This document shows, one piece after another, positions 1-8,142 of a stretch of DNA of 64,000 nucleotides (the stretch's first letter is position 1; the number at the start of each line of letters is the position of its first letter). Source of the DNA: Streptomyces sp. NBC_01233 (GTDB lineage: Bacteria; Actinomycetota; Actinomycetes; Streptomycetales; Streptomycetaceae); NCBI RefSeq assembly GCF_035989305.1, contig NZ_CP108514.1:124001-188000 (forward strand), read 5' to 3'. The notes beneath the pieces were generated by a model, which did not search any database, was not told the DNA's origin, and was given only the letters and a program-made list of their open reading frames with translations. The position numbers and the translations under genes were made by a program.

Positions 1-1
1 C

Positions 2-523
2 GCGCTGCTCGCCTCGGAGATCTCCAAGGACGAGCCGGGCCAGGAGATCGTGCTGGACCGTCTCCTGGACCTGCTGCTGATCGGGGTGCTGCGCACGTGG
101 CTGGCGGCGCCGGGCAGCGGCGCGCCCTCCTGGTACCGGGCGCAGAGCGATCCGGTGGTCGGCCCGGCGCTGCGGCTGCTCCACGAGAATCCCGCGCACG
201 GGTGGACGGTGGAGGAACTCGCCCTGAAGGTGGGGGTGTCGCGGGCTTCCATGGCCCGCCGGTTCGCCGACGTCGTGGGTGAGCCGCCGGTGGCCTATCT
301 GACCGGGTGGCGGCTCGCGCTGGCTGCGGATCTGCTGCGGGAGCCGGACGCCACCATCGCGACGGTGGCCCGGCGTGTGGGCTACAGCTCGGCCTTCGCC
401 CTGTCGACGGCCTTCAAGCGGGTGCGGGGCATGAGTCCCCAGGAGTTCCGTACGGGTGCGCACCCCGTGGCCGCGCCGAAGGCCCCGCAGGAGGTGCGCA
501 CGGTGGTGCTGCCCCGGCCCTGA
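2..523 (+). CDS. AraC-family transcriptional regulator, C-terminal part
   Basis: This is a DNA-binding regulator whose 5' end lies outside the window; the reading frame is open from base 2. The visible part has a short helical linker (LLDLLLIGVLRTWL), typical after a cupin-type sensor, followed by a two-helix-turn-helix AraC domain of about 100 residues. The signature is clear: EELALKVGVSRASMARRF for the first HTH, then IATVARRVGYSSAFALSTAF for the second, ending in the MSPQEFR tail. Its stop codon is inside a 17-bp hairpin shared with the convergent phosphopantetheinyl transferase gene. The ligand is unknown. It may be a neighbour rather than part of the cluster, because no SARP-type repeat is seen near it. 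Confidence 0.85.
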   Translation, partial: ALLASEISKDEPGQEIVLDRLLDLLLIGVLRTWLAAPGSGAPSWYRAQSDPVVGPALRLLHENPAHGWTVEELALKVGVSRASMARRFADVVGEPPVAYLTGWRLALAADLLREPDATIATVARRVGYSSAFALSTAFKRVRGMSPQEFRTGAHPVAAPKAPQEVRTVVLPRP

Positions 524-559
524 CCGCCGGCCGGCAGCGCTGCGGCGGTCAGGGCCGGG
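513..559. terminator. Bidirectional hairpin terminator
   Basis: A perfect 17-bp inverted repeat (513-529 with 543-559, 13-nt loop) lies between two convergent genes and overlaps the last codons of the AraC-type gene. There is no T-run, as is common for Streptomyces terminators. Confidence 0.75.
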
Positions 560-573
560 TTCGGGCCCGCGCG

Positions 574-1275
574 CTACGAGGGCGCTCCCGAGGAGATCAG
601 CGCGGCTGCCGTGGCGCTCGGGGGCGGCTGGTGGCCCTGGCGCGCCACCGCGGTCAGGATCAGGTCCGGGCCGGCCAGCCAGCGGCCCTGGTAGACCGGG
701 TCCACGGGTGGGGGGAGCGGGGGGTGCAGGGTCGCCGCGAAGCCGCCGTCGGGGAAGAGGGTGAGGGTGGCGTCGCGGAAGCCGAGCCAGATGCCGGTGG
801 CCGGGTACCAGGCCTTGTACGCCGCCTCCTTGGCGGAGAAGAAGACGCGGTCCCAGGGGATGGAGGGGTCGGTCGAGGCGAGGGCGGCCAGGTGGGCTTG
901 TTCCGTCTCGGACGCGATCAGGGCGAGGACGCCCCGGGGCAGTGGGCCCGCCGGTTCCGCGTCGATGCCGACGGCGGCCATCACGGAGGCGGGGGCCGCC
1001 ACCGCGGCGCGGTAGCCCTCGCAGTGGGTGATGCTGCCGACCACTCCGGTCGGCCACTGGGGGGCGCCGCCCGGTCCCGGGAGCAGGGCGCCGGCGGGGC
1101 GGCCGAGGTCCGACAGGCAGCGGCGGGCGCAGGCGCGGGCCGTGGCGAACTGCCGGCGCCGGTGGGCCCGTCGGCCCTGCATCAGGGCGGCTTCGGCCGG
1201 GAAGAGAGGAGCGGGCGCCGCGTCGTCGAAGGCTTCCGACGACGTGACGCCCGGGGGGAGGAGTTCCTCGATCAT
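574..1275 (-). CDS. Sfp/EntD-type 4'-phosphopantetheinyl transferase
   Basis: The enzyme should move the 4'-phosphopantetheine arm of CoA onto the serine of carrier proteins, here plausibly the ACP at 6.9 kb and the PCP at 15.3 kb. The 233-residue protein fits the Sfp/EntD family. Visible motifs are the PTGVVGSITHCEG segment, the metal-binding VGIDAEP, and WDRVFFSAKEAAYKAW, which carries the Trp-x-x-x-Phe-x-x-Lys-Glu-x-x-x-Lys signature. The ATG overlaps the stop of the upstream hydrolase gene by 4 bp, so the two are translationally coupled. It is the last gene of the leftward SRPBCC-hydrolase-PPTase unit. Function is confident at family level; carrier specificity is inferred from context. 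Confidence 0.92.
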   Translation of the reverse strand: MIEELLPPGVTSSEAFDDAAPAPLFPAEAALMQGRRAHRRRQFATARACARRCLSDLGRPAGALLPGPGGAPQWPTGVVGSITHCEGYRAAVAAPASVMAAVGIDAEPAGPLPRGVLALIASETEQAHLAALASTDPSIPWDRVFFSAKEAAYKAWYPATGIWLGFRDATLTLFPDGGFAATLHPPLPPPVDPVYQGRWLAGPDLILTAVARQGHQPPPSATAAALISSGAPS

Positions 1276-2108
1276 CGTGAGGCGAGCTCGGTGACGGCCG
1301 CGACCGCGAGGAGCGGACGCTCCAGTGCGAGCATGTGTCCCGCGCCGGGGACCGGTTCGAAGCGGGCGCCCGGCAGGACCTCGGCGAGGGTCCGGGCCAG
1401 GGCGATGTCGATCACCTTGTCGCCGTCGCCGTGCAGGACCACGGCGGGGGTGGCGACCGCCTTCAGTGCCTCGCGGACGTCCCAGCCGCGGGTGCAGCGG
1501 AAGAAGTCCGCCCGCACGCGCGGTGTGGTGGCGGCGAACATCTGCCGGTTCACGTCGCGCACGACGGGATCCACGCCCTTGCCCATGGTGGAGCCGAGCA
1601 GTTTGCCGCCCAGCCAGGGCCGGCGCAGGGCCCGGGAGAAGAGCCGGCTGCCCATCATCTTCACCTCGCTGTCCGGGGTGTCCTGGCCGTGCGCCGCCGT
1701 GCCCAGCAGCACCAGGCCGCGCAGGCGGCCCGCCGAGGGGGAGGTGGCGGCGTAGGAGAGGGCGGTGAACCCGCCGCCCGAGTGGCCGACGAGCACCGCC
1801 TCGCGGGCGTCGGTCTCGCCCAGGACCGCCGCGAGGTCCGCGCTCAGGCGCTCCACCGAGACCGGGGTGCGGCCGAGTGTGGACGCGCCGTGGCCGCGCT
1901 GGTCGTAGAGCACGACCCGGTGTCCGGCCCGGATCAGCCGGTCGGCGACGGTGCCCCAGGCGCGGCGGGTGTGGGCCCAGCCGTGCAGCAGGACCACGTC
2001 GGCGCGGGCCGGTGCGCCCGCGAGCGGTGCCAGTACGGTCACGGCCAGGTCCGCGCCGTCGTCGGTTGGGACCGTCAGCTCGCTGGTGAGCTCCGGGGCG
2101 GCGGTCAC
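1272..2108 (-). CDS. Alpha/beta-hydrolase
   Basis: A 278-residue alpha/beta-hydrolase fold enzyme. The oxyanion region is VVLLHGWAHTRRAW, the nucleophile elbow is LVGHSGGGF, the acid lies near VLHGDGDKVID and the catalytic His near GAGHMLALE. I chose the GTG at 2108 because it overlaps the stop of the SRPBCC gene in a GTGA arrangement; a longer upstream frame has shadow-like composition. In a cluster this type of protein can be a type II thioesterase, an ester hydrolase or a cyclase. The sequence does not say which. It is coupled at both ends to its neighbours. Confidence 0.85.
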   Translation of the reverse strand: MTAAPELTSELTVPTDDGADLAVTVLAPLAGAPARADVVLLHGWAHTRRAWGTVADRLIRAGHRVVLYDQRGHGASTLGRTPVSVERLSADLAAVLGETDAREAVLVGHSGGGFTALSYAATSPSAGRLRGLVLLGTAAHGQDTPDSEVKMMGSRLFSRALRRPWLGGKLLGSTMGKGVDPVVRDVNRQMFAATTPRVRADFFRCTRGWDVREALKAVATPAVVLHGDGDKVIDIALARTLAEVLPGARFEPVPGAGHMLALERPLLAVAAVTELASR

Positions 2109-2578
2109 CGGGGTGCCGCCGACAGCTGCCGGTCCAGCGACTCGAATGCGGCGAGGGTGGCCTTGGAGTGCTCGGCGCCGAGGTCCGCGACTTTGGCCAG
2201 GGCCTTGAGCCAGCCGTGCGGGCTGCCGGTGAAGTGCATCGAGACGCGGGTGCGGCCGCCGGGCAGGGGTTCGAGCAGGAAGGTGCTCGGGCCGCGGAAG
2301 ACCCCGTCGACGTACTCGATGTCCAGGCGGCGGCCGGGCTCCACGGCCACCGTGCGGGAGGTGAAGCGCAGCTTCAGTCCGCCCTTGTCGACGCCTTTGG
2401 TGTGCACGACCACGCCCACCGTGCCGCCGACCTCGTCGGGGGCGCCGGAGAGGGCGGTGAACGTGTTGTGCGGGACCCACCACTTCTTCGCGCCGCGGAA
2501 TTCGGCGACGAGCGCGTCCCAGACGGCATCCGCCGGGGCGTCGATCACCGCCTCGTCGATCAGGTCGTACGTGCTCAT
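2105..2578 (-). CDS. SRPBCC (START/Bet v1-like) family protein
   Basis: A 157-residue single-domain protein beginning MSTYDLIDEAVIDAPADAVW, the usual N-terminus of polyketide cyclase/dehydrase-like SRPBCC proteins, with the conserved pattern of alternating strands and the C-terminal helix (SKATLAAFESLDRQL). The ATG at 2578 fits this domain start; the upstream in-frame extension is proline-rich and overlaps the hairpin, so I rejected it. SRPBCC proteins bind hydrophobic ligands and act as cyclases, aromatases or carriers. It heads the leftward unit with the hydrolase and PPTase. A role in folding or cyclising a cluster intermediate is possible but not shown. Confidence 0.8.
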   Translation of the reverse strand: MSTYDLIDEAVIDAPADAVWDALVAEFRGAKKWWVPHNTFTALSGAPDEVGGTVGVVVHTKGVDKGGLKLRFTSRTVAVEPGRRLDIEYVDGVFRGPSTFLLEPLPGGRTRVSMHFTGSPHGWLKALAKVADLGAEHSKATLAAFESLDRQLSAAPR

Positions 2579-2606
2579 CTCAGGGGCCTCCACTCGATAC
2601 GGGAAT

Positions 2607-2646
2607 GGCGGTGGGGGCGGGGGTTGCTCTCCCCGCCCCCACCGCC
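2607..2646 (-). terminator. Hairpin between the flavoprotein and SRPBCC genes
   Basis: A perfect 16-bp stem (2607-2622 with 2631-2646, 8-nt loop) lies in the 95-bp gap downstream of the flavoprotein gene. It probably ends or attenuates the methyltransferase-monooxygenase-flavoprotein transcript before the SRPBCC unit. Confidence 0.65.
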
Positions 2647-2673
2647 GGGACTCCACGGCCGGCCGGCCTGCCG

Positions 2674-4200
2674 TCAGGCGAAGAAGCCCTGGCCGGGCGT
2701 GAAGATGTTGTTGGGGTCGAACTTCTTCTTGGCGTTGACGAAGCCGGCCCAGCGGTTGCCGAAGTGCTTCTGCCAGTCGGCGCCCGTCATCGGGATCGAG
2801 CCCACCAGGTAGCGCTTGGCGCCGCTGGCCACCGCGATGTCGTACAGGCGGCGGTTCTGGTCGATCATGCCCTGGATGTTGGGCTCACCCGGGTTGGGGA
2901 AGCGCAGCAGGTCGAAGAGGTAGGCCACGGACTCGCCCGGCATCATCGCCAGCGGCCGCTTGATCTTCGAGGTGAAGAACGGGTAGAAGAGCAGGAATCC
3001 GCCGCCGAGGGAGTTCGCGTCCAGCTCCTGCTCGACGCGCTTCATGAACGCCTTGGTCTTCGAGGCGGGCAGGAACATGCTCAGCCACGGCTTGGGCGTG
3101 TACCAGTGGCCGCCCTCCTTCAGGTACGCCTCGTAGGCGTCGAGGCGGAACATGTAGTCCCGGAAGGACACGTCCTCGATGACCGCGTCGGCGCGGACGT
3201 CCTTCAGGTCGCACAGCAGCCTGGTCCGGTTCGGCGGCGTCGTGTTGTAGGTGGCGCCGACCTCCAGCTTGTACCGCCAGCCGGAGTTGTCCGGGGTGCG
3301 CAGCATCTCGCCGGCGTGGACCTGGAACCGGCCGTCGGCCAGTACCTTCTCCGAGTCGGCGAGGTACTGCTCGACCGTGCTGTAGAAGAGGCTGAAGATG
3401 ACGGCCCGCTTGGGCGCCGGGATCAGTTTGACGGTGGCGCGGACGATGATGCCGACCTGGCCGCCGCCCGACAGTGCCGCGTTGAACAGTTCCGAGCGCT
3501 GGGAGGCGCTGGCGGTGACGAGCCTGCCGTCGCCGGTGACGATGTCGATCGACTGGACCGTGTCGCACAGCAGGCCGTATTTCTGCACGGTGCCGCCGAT
3601 GCCGCCGATGCTGATGGTGCCGCCGACGGAGATGTACAGGTAGTCGGGCAGGGCCGGCGGGGTCTTGCCCGTCTTGAGGGCGGCGTCGGTCAGCTGGCCC
3701 CAGGTCACCCCGGCCTCGACGACCGCGGTGTCGCTGCCGATCGAGATGATCTTCGACATGCCCTTGGCGTCGATGGAGATGCCGCCGGGGACGCGCGCCT
3801 GGCCGTAGACCGAGTGGGACTCGATGTCGTTGCCGGTGCCGCCCTGGCCGTTGACGGCGACCTTGATGTTGTTCGTACGGGCGTAGTCGACGATCTTGAC
3901 GATGTCGTCGATGCCGCCGGGACGCAGCACCGCCCACGGCTTGCTCGGGGCGCCGTCGAAGAGGTGTCCGAAGTCGTTGGCGAAGGCGTCGACCACGCCC
4001 GGGGTCGTCTCCAGGGTGCCGGCCAGTCCCGGCACGGGGACGACGTCGGAGGTGCCGGCGGCCTCGGCGGCCGTCGCCCAGGTCTGGGACACGGCGTTCC
4101 AGCCGACGACCGCGACGGCCGTGGTCGCGATCCCGCCCAGGACCCGGCGGCGGGACGGCTCGGCGGCGGTGCCCGCGGCAGTTCTGTGGGTGCTGCTCAT
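2674..4200 (-). CDS. Tat-exported FAD-linked oxidoreductase, cytokinin-dehydrogenase-like
   Basis: A 508-residue flavoprotein with a Tat signal: SRRRVLGGIATTAVAVVGW near residue 16, then an Ala-rich cleavage region. It has an FAD-binding type 4 (PCMH) domain at about 80-260. The layout resembles cytokinin dehydrogenases more than berberine-bridge enzymes: ESHSVYGQA matches the GHS-x-x-GQ motif whose His binds FAD covalently, then SVGGTISIGGIGG, DIVTGDGRL and LSGGGQVGIIVRATVKLIPAP. The C-terminus FDPNNIFTPGQGFF matches that family's FDP-x-x-x-x-x-PGQ end. It likely oxidises an amine or alcohol outside the membrane. It lies 10 bp after the monooxygenase gene, so the two are co-transcribed. The substrate is unknown; a cytokinin is not implied. 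Confidence 0.85.
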   Translation of the reverse strand: MSSTHRTAAGTAAEPSRRRVLGGIATTAVAVVGWNAVSQTWATAAEAAGTSDVVPVPGLAGTLETTPGVVDAFANDFGHLFDGAPSKPWAVLRPGGIDDIVKIVDYARTNNIKVAVNGQGGTGNDIESHSVYGQARVPGGISIDAKGMSKIISIGSDTAVVEAGVTWGQLTDAALKTGKTPPALPDYLYISVGGTISIGGIGGTVQKYGLLCDTVQSIDIVTGDGRLVTASASQRSELFNAALSGGGQVGIIVRATVKLIPAPKRAVIFSLFYSTVEQYLADSEKVLADGRFQVHAGEMLRTPDNSGWRYKLEVGATYNTTPPNRTRLLCDLKDVRADAVIEDVSFRDYMFRLDAYEAYLKEGGHWYTPKPWLSMFLPASKTKAFMKRVEQELDANSLGGGFLLFYPFFTSKIKRPLAMMPGESVAYLFDLLRFPNPGEPNIQGMIDQNRRLYDIAVASGAKRYLVGSIPMTGADWQKHFGNRWAGFVNAKKKFDPNNIFTPGQGFFA

Positions 4201-4210
4201 CGTGCGTCTC

Positions 4211-5773
4211 CTACTGGTGAGGTACCGGCTTGGTGCTGCGCACCCGGGAAGCGAGCTGGTACTCGCTCAGGTCGAGGCGCTTGGTCCCGCGACGGAAGCG
4301 CCAGGTGTAGGTCGGGAAGATCGATGTGTTGCGGCCGTTCGCGTCGAGGTACCAGCTCTTGCAGCCGCCCGACATCCAGACGGTGCCCTCGAGGTGCTGG
4401 TCGAGTGTGCGGTTGTAGGCGTCCTGCGCCTCCTGGCGGACCTCGATGCTGGCCAGGCCGCGCTTTTCCACCTGCTTCAGCGAGTCGACGACGTACTGGA
4501 CCTGCGCCTCGATCATCACGGTCTGCGAGGAGTGCCCCAGTGCCGTGTTCGGGCCCAGCAGCATGAAGAGGTTCGGGAAGCCGGCGATGGTGGTGCCCCG
4601 GTGGGCGGCCATGCCGTCCTGCCAGGCCTGGCGCAGCTGGAGGCCGCCCCTGCCCCAGATCCGGCGGGCGACGGGGCGGTCGGTGGCCTGGAAGCCGGTG
4701 CCCAGGATGATGGTGTCGACCTCGCGCTCGACGCCGTCGCTGCCGACGATCGACTTGGGGCGGACCTCGGCGATGCCGTCGGTGACGATGTCCACGTTGG
4801 GCTGCTGGATCGCCGGGTACCAGGTGTTGGAGAACAGCAGGCGCTTGCACGCCACCAGGTAGTCGGGTGTCAGCTTGGCGCGCAGTGCCTGGTCGGGGAC
4901 CGACTTGGCCAGGTGGTCGCTCGCCATCTTCTGGACCTTCTCGGCGAGCTTGGGGCGCTTCCAGAAGAAGGCCAGGATCTCCCGGCCCCACATGTTGAAG
5001 CCCCGCCGGAACTGCTGGTAGCCGGGCAGTGAGCGGAGCATCTTGGTGTGCAGCTCGCTGTTGGCCTTGTCGGGCTTGGGGCCGATCCACGGGGGCGTGC
5101 GCTGGTACAGGTCCAGCTGCCCGACCTCGGGCTGGATCTTGGGGACGAACTGGATGGCGGAGGCGCCGGTGCCGATGACGGCGACGCGGCGGCCGGCCAG
5201 GTCGTGGTCGTGGTCCCAGTTCGAGGAGTGGAAGATCTTGCCCTCGAAGTCCGCCAGCCCCTTGATGTCGGGTACGGCCGCCTCGCTGAGGTAGCCGGTG
5301 CCGGTGACCAGGAACTGGGCGGTGTAGTGGCCCTGCGAGGTCTCGATCTTCCAGTGCCGCTCGTCCTCGTCCCAGCGGGCGGCCTCCAGTTCGTGCCCGA
5401 ACCGGATGTGGGGGCGTACGCCGAAGCGGTCGGCCGTGTCGCGCAGGTAGGCGTACAGCTCGTCGCGTGAGGCGAACGTCGACTTCCAGTTCGGGTTGCG
5501 GGCGAAGGAGAACGAGTAGAGGTGGGACATGACGTCGCACGCACAACCCGGATAGCTGTTGTCGCGCCAGGTGCCGCCGACCTCGTCGGCCCGCTCGAAC
5601 ACCAGGAAGTCGTCGATGCCCGACTGCAGCAGTCGGATGGCGGTGCCCAGGCCCGAGAAGCCGGTGCCGATGACCGCGACCCGCAGGTGCCGGGTCGGTC
5701 CGCCGCCACCGGGATGCGTCTCGGTGCCTGTACGTGCTCCGCCGTCCTTGGCCGGCTCAAGAATGCTCGTCAC
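4211..5773 (-). CDS. Flavin monooxygenase, Baeyer-Villiger type
   Basis: A 520-residue class B flavoprotein monooxygenase. The N-terminal FAD Rossmann motif is VIGTGFSGLG (about residue 34), followed by DEVGGTWRDNSYPGCACD. The Baeyer-Villiger fingerprint FEGKIFHSSNWD (F-x-G-x-x-x-H-x-x-x-W-D) is intact, and the NADPH-binding Rossmann motif is VIGTGASAIQF. It should insert oxygen into a ketone, or oxidise N or S, using NADPH and O2. The gene lies 10 bp after the methyltransferase and 10 bp before the exported flavoprotein in one leftward operon. That operon starts from a promoter with the SARP-type repeat at 6748-6765. A ketone from the oxoamine-synthase/ketosynthase branch is a plausible substrate (inference). 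Confidence 0.9.
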   Translation of the reverse strand: MTSILEPAKDGGARTGTETHPGGGGPTRHLRVAVIGTGFSGLGTAIRLLQSGIDDFLVFERADEVGGTWRDNSYPGCACDVMSHLYSFSFARNPNWKSTFASRDELYAYLRDTADRFGVRPHIRFGHELEAARWDEDERHWKIETSQGHYTAQFLVTGTGYLSEAAVPDIKGLADFEGKIFHSSNWDHDHDLAGRRVAVIGTGASAIQFVPKIQPEVGQLDLYQRTPPWIGPKPDKANSELHTKMLRSLPGYQQFRRGFNMWGREILAFFWKRPKLAEKVQKMASDHLAKSVPDQALRAKLTPDYLVACKRLLFSNTWYPAIQQPNVDIVTDGIAEVRPKSIVGSDGVEREVDTIILGTGFQATDRPVARRIWGRGGLQLRQAWQDGMAAHRGTTIAGFPNLFMLLGPNTALGHSSQTVMIEAQVQYVVDSLKQVEKRGLASIEVRQEAQDAYNRTLDQHLEGTVWMSGGCKSWYLDANGRNTSIFPTYTWRFRRGTKRLDLSEYQLASRVRSTKPVPHQ

Positions 5774-5783
5774 GTCGGCCTCC

Positions 5784-6680
5784 TCAGCGGCGCGTGATGG
5801 TGACGCGGAAGTTGTTGAAGAACTTGTCCTCGAGCGTGTACGCGAAGATGTCGAGGTAGCGCTCGAAGCGCGAGACGACCTCTTCGCCCTCCATGGCCAC
5901 GGCCTCGTCCCGGCGTTCGGCCAGCAGGACCAGCCAGGCGCGGCAGGCCATCGCGAAGGACTCGCGCTCGTTGACGATCTCGTCGATCTCGAAGAGGCCC
6001 TCGGCGGCGGCGGACAGCTCGCTCAGGTGGGGGATGTGGCAGCCCTCGAACTCGGAGCGCTGGAGGAACTTCAGGTCGTCGAGGAGGGCGCGGTTCATCG
6101 GCAGCGCCTCGGCGGTCATGGTGTGCAGCACGAACTTCGCGCCCGGGTTGAGGGCGTTCGCGACCTGCTGGAAGAAGTACCGGTAGCGCTTGGTGCGCTC
6201 CTTCGGCGGCAGGTTGGAGGAGACGAAGTGCTCCAGGGCGTTGATGCAGAACGCGGCGTCGTACTTCTCGCTGTCGTCGGCGACCTTGTAGTCCGCCCAG
6301 CTCTGGACCAGCGTGGTGATCCGCGGGTTGTTCAGGCCGTCGATGAAGGCTTCCTGGGTGCGGGACAGGGTCAGGCCGACGGCCTGCTCGGCGCCGTGCA
6401 CGGTGGTGAGGCGGTTGAGCATGGTGCCCCAGCCGCAGCCGATGTCCAGGACGCGCTTGGCGCCGCCGGCCGCCACGTTCGCGAGCTGGGCGAACGTGTC
6501 GAGCTTGCGCTCCTGCGCCTCGTCCAGGGTGGCGACCAGGTCCTCGCCGTCCTCCCAGTAGCCGCCCGAATACATCATCGTGGGGCCCAGCAGGAGCCGG
6601 TAGAAATCGTTGCTGACCTCGTAGTGGTGCCTGATCGCATCGACCTCGGGGTCCACCGACTTGGGGGCGACCGTTGTCAT
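5784..6680 (-). CDS. SAM-dependent methyltransferase, cyclopropane-fatty-acid-synthase-like
   Basis: A 298-residue methyltransferase. The start HHYEVSNDFYRLLLGPTMMY is the hallmark N-terminus of the CFA synthase/mycolic-acid-cyclopropane-synthase family, followed by SAM motif I VLDIGCGWGTM. In secondary metabolism this fold often does plain C-, N- or O-methylation. I chose ATG 6680 because it has a purine-rich ribosome site (GAAAGAGGATCAGG) just upstream and starts at the family N-terminus; a longer in-frame extension runs through the promoter. It is the first gene of the SARP-box leftward operon and the only intact SAM methyltransferase that I place in the cluster, next to a full methyl-cycle cassette downstream. 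Confidence 0.88.
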   Translation of the reverse strand: MTTVAPKSVDPEVDAIRHHYEVSNDFYRLLLGPTMMYSGGYWEDGEDLVATLDEAQERKLDTFAQLANVAAGGAKRVLDIGCGWGTMLNRLTTVHGAEQAVGLTLSRTQEAFIDGLNNPRITTLVQSWADYKVADDSEKYDAAFCINALEHFVSSNLPPKERTKRYRYFFQQVANALNPGAKFVLHTMTAEALPMNRALLDDLKFLQRSEFEGCHIPHLSELSAAAEGLFEIDEIVNERESFAMACRAWLVLLAERRDEAVAMEGEEVVSRFERYLDIFAYTLEDKFFNNFRVTITRR

Positions 6681-6747
6681 CCTGATCCTCTTTCCTGCGT
6701 GTCCGGCGGGCCGTGTTTCCGAATTCGCGACCGAGAAAACCCGATGC

Positions 6748-6765
6748 CCCGCAAGGTGTGCGCAA
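6748..6765 (-). promoter_or_regulatory. SARP-type heptamer repeat, methyltransferase operon
   Basis: Read on the minus strand: TTGCGCA (6765-6759), 4 bp, TTGCGGG (6754-6748), an exact 11-bp repeat. Eight bases further on is TTTTCT (6739-6734), a possible -10 box. Spacing and placement match known SARP sites. Part of the set at 6796, 10171 and 24538. Confidence 0.65.
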
Positions 6766-6795
6766 GAAGGCCGGGAATCAGGATCCGGGGCGGTG

Positions 6796-6813
6796 TTGCG
6801 CCTTCCTTGCGGG
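6796..6813 (+). promoter_or_regulatory. SARP-type heptamer repeat, ACP operon
   Basis: TTGCGCC (6796-6802), 4 bp, TTGCGGG (6807-6813), 11-bp period, with TTTTAT (6822-6827) eight bases downstream as a candidate -10. It faces away from the site at 6748-6765. Together the two form the inverted repeat visible in this divergent 205-bp intergenic region. Confidence 0.68.
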
Positions 6814-6885
6814 GGCGGAGCTTTTATCACTCTCGAAAACCAGACACGCACTGCCGAGTTGCATTGCCGAGAGAGGACCGACCCC

Positions 6886-7140
6886 ATGTCGCTGCCCACC
6901 ATCGAAGAACTGGCGAGCCAGCTCGAGGCCGTCTCGGGTGCCGCGGAGGTCAGCCCCGACACCCCGCTCCAGCACATTGCGGACGTCGACTCGCTGGACC
7001 TGATGGAGTGGCTGTACGGATTCCAGAACCAGTACCCGCACATCCCGGCCGACGAGTCCCTCTTCGCGGACCTCGACGACACCACCACGCTGCGTGACGT
7101 CTACGCGAAGATCGTCGACCTCGTCCCGGCTCAGGCGTAG
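6886..7140 (+). CDS. Acyl carrier protein
   Basis: An 84-residue free-standing carrier protein. The phosphopantetheine site is DVDSLDLMEW with Ser36, and the four-helix pattern is normal. The ATG at 6886 has a GAGAGGA ribosome site and gives the usual carrier length; an in-frame extension upstream runs through the promoter. It is followed 15 bp later by the KAS III gene and then an SDR reductase, making a minimal FAS-like set. It should hold the growing acyl chain that starts on KAS III. The promoter carries a SARP-type repeat. Activation by the Sfp-type transferase at 0.6-1.3 kb is inferred. Confidence 0.9.
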   Translation: MSLPTIEELASQLEAVSGAAEVSPDTPLQHIADVDSLDLMEWLYGFQNQYPHIPADESLFADLDDTTTLRDVYAKIVDLVPAQA

Positions 7141-7155
7141 CGGGGGGGGGGTGAC

Positions 7156-8142
7156 GTGACCGGCTTCGACATCACCGGGTGGGGCATGTCCGTACCCGAA
7201 CGCATCGTCACCAGCGCTGAACTCGCGGCGCGTTTCGGCGTCGACGAGCACTGGGTGGTCAGCCGCTGCGGGATCCGCGAGCGGCGGGCGGTCGACCCGG
7301 GGCAGACCACCGCCTCCCTGGCGGTCGAGGCCGGCCGGCGTGCGCTGGAGAAGGCCGGGCTGACCGGCGCCGACATCGCCCACCTCATCGTCGCGACCGC
7401 CACGCCCGAGCAGCCGTCCCCGGCGACGTCCGCGTTCGTCCACCACGAACTGGGCATCTCGGGGAGCGCGCACGACGTCAACTCCGAGTGCGCGGGGTTC
7501 GTCTACGGGTTGGTGTCGGCGATGGCGCTGATCGCCATCGATCCCCGGCCGATCCTGCTGATCGGCTCCGACACCCACACCCTGACGGCCAATCCGGCCG
7601 ATCGTGACCTGTCCATCCTCGTCGGCGACGGTGCGGGTGCGGTCGTCCTGCAGCCGGGCGCTGAGAACCGGGTCAAGGCGTGGAACCTGGGCGCCGACGG
7701 TGCCTGCACCGGCTCGCTCAAGGTGCTCGCCGGCGGCAGCCGGATGCCGACCACCCAGGAGACGCTGGACGCGGGCCTGCACTACGCGCAGATCAACGGC
7801 AACGAGATCTACCTCAACGCCGTCCGTTACACCGTCCGTACGGTGCGCGAGACGCTGGAGAGCGCCAAAGTGGATGCGGCCGATGTGGACCATGTTGTTC
7901 CGCACCAGGCCAACATCCGGATCATCAACTCGATCCTGTCGCACACCGGCCTGCGGCAGGAGGCTCTGATCACCAACCTCCAGAAGTACGGCAACACGGC
8001 TTCGGCGTCGATCCCGATCGCGCTGACCGAGGCCCTGGAGGAGGGCCGTATCAAGGCCGGTGACAAGGTCCTGCTGGCGGGCTTCGGAGCCGGTATGACC
8101 TGGGGTTCGATCCTGATGGAATGGGGCGGTGTCGCGGCATGA
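7156..8142 (+). CDS. Beta-ketoacyl-ACP synthase III (FabH-like)
   Basis: A 328-residue KAS III. The catalytic triad is visible: Cys112 in NSECAGFVYG, His in VPHQANIRI and Asn in YGNTASASIP. Length and Cys position equal housekeeping FabH. These enzymes join an acyl-CoA starter to a malonyl-carrier; in clusters they choose an unusual starter or act as acyltransferases. It lies between ACP and SDR genes. The start is GTG 7156 after a run of nine or ten Gs (7142-7151), and its stop overlaps the SDR start by 4 bp. It shares an operon with the ACP, so the product is likely a 3-ketoacyl-ACP. The starter unit cannot be read from sequence. Confidence 0.92.
   Translation: MTGFDITGWGMSVPERIVTSAELAARFGVDEHWVVSRCGIRERRAVDPGQTTASLAVEAGRRALEKAGLTGADIAHLIVATATPEQPSPATSAFVHHELGISGSAHDVNSECAGFVYGLVSAMALIAIDPRPILLIGSDTHTLTANPADRDLSILVGDGAGAVVLQPGAENRVKAWNLGADGACTGSLKVLAGGSRMPTTQETLDAGLHYAQINGNEIYLNAVRYTVRTVRETLESAKVDAADVDHVVPHQANIRIINSILSHTGLRQEALITNLQKYGNTASASIPIALTEALEEGRIKAGDKVLLAGFGAGMTWGSILMEWGGVAA

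Noticed and set aside
2579..2656. Longer N-terminus for the SRPBCC protein
   Set aside because: The extension is Pro-rich, overlaps the terminator hairpin and lies before the normal domain start.
6681..7088. Longer N-terminus for the methyltransferase through the divergent promoter
   Set aside because: It would overlap the ACP gene and the SARP-type repeats, and the family start with a ribosome site is at 6680.
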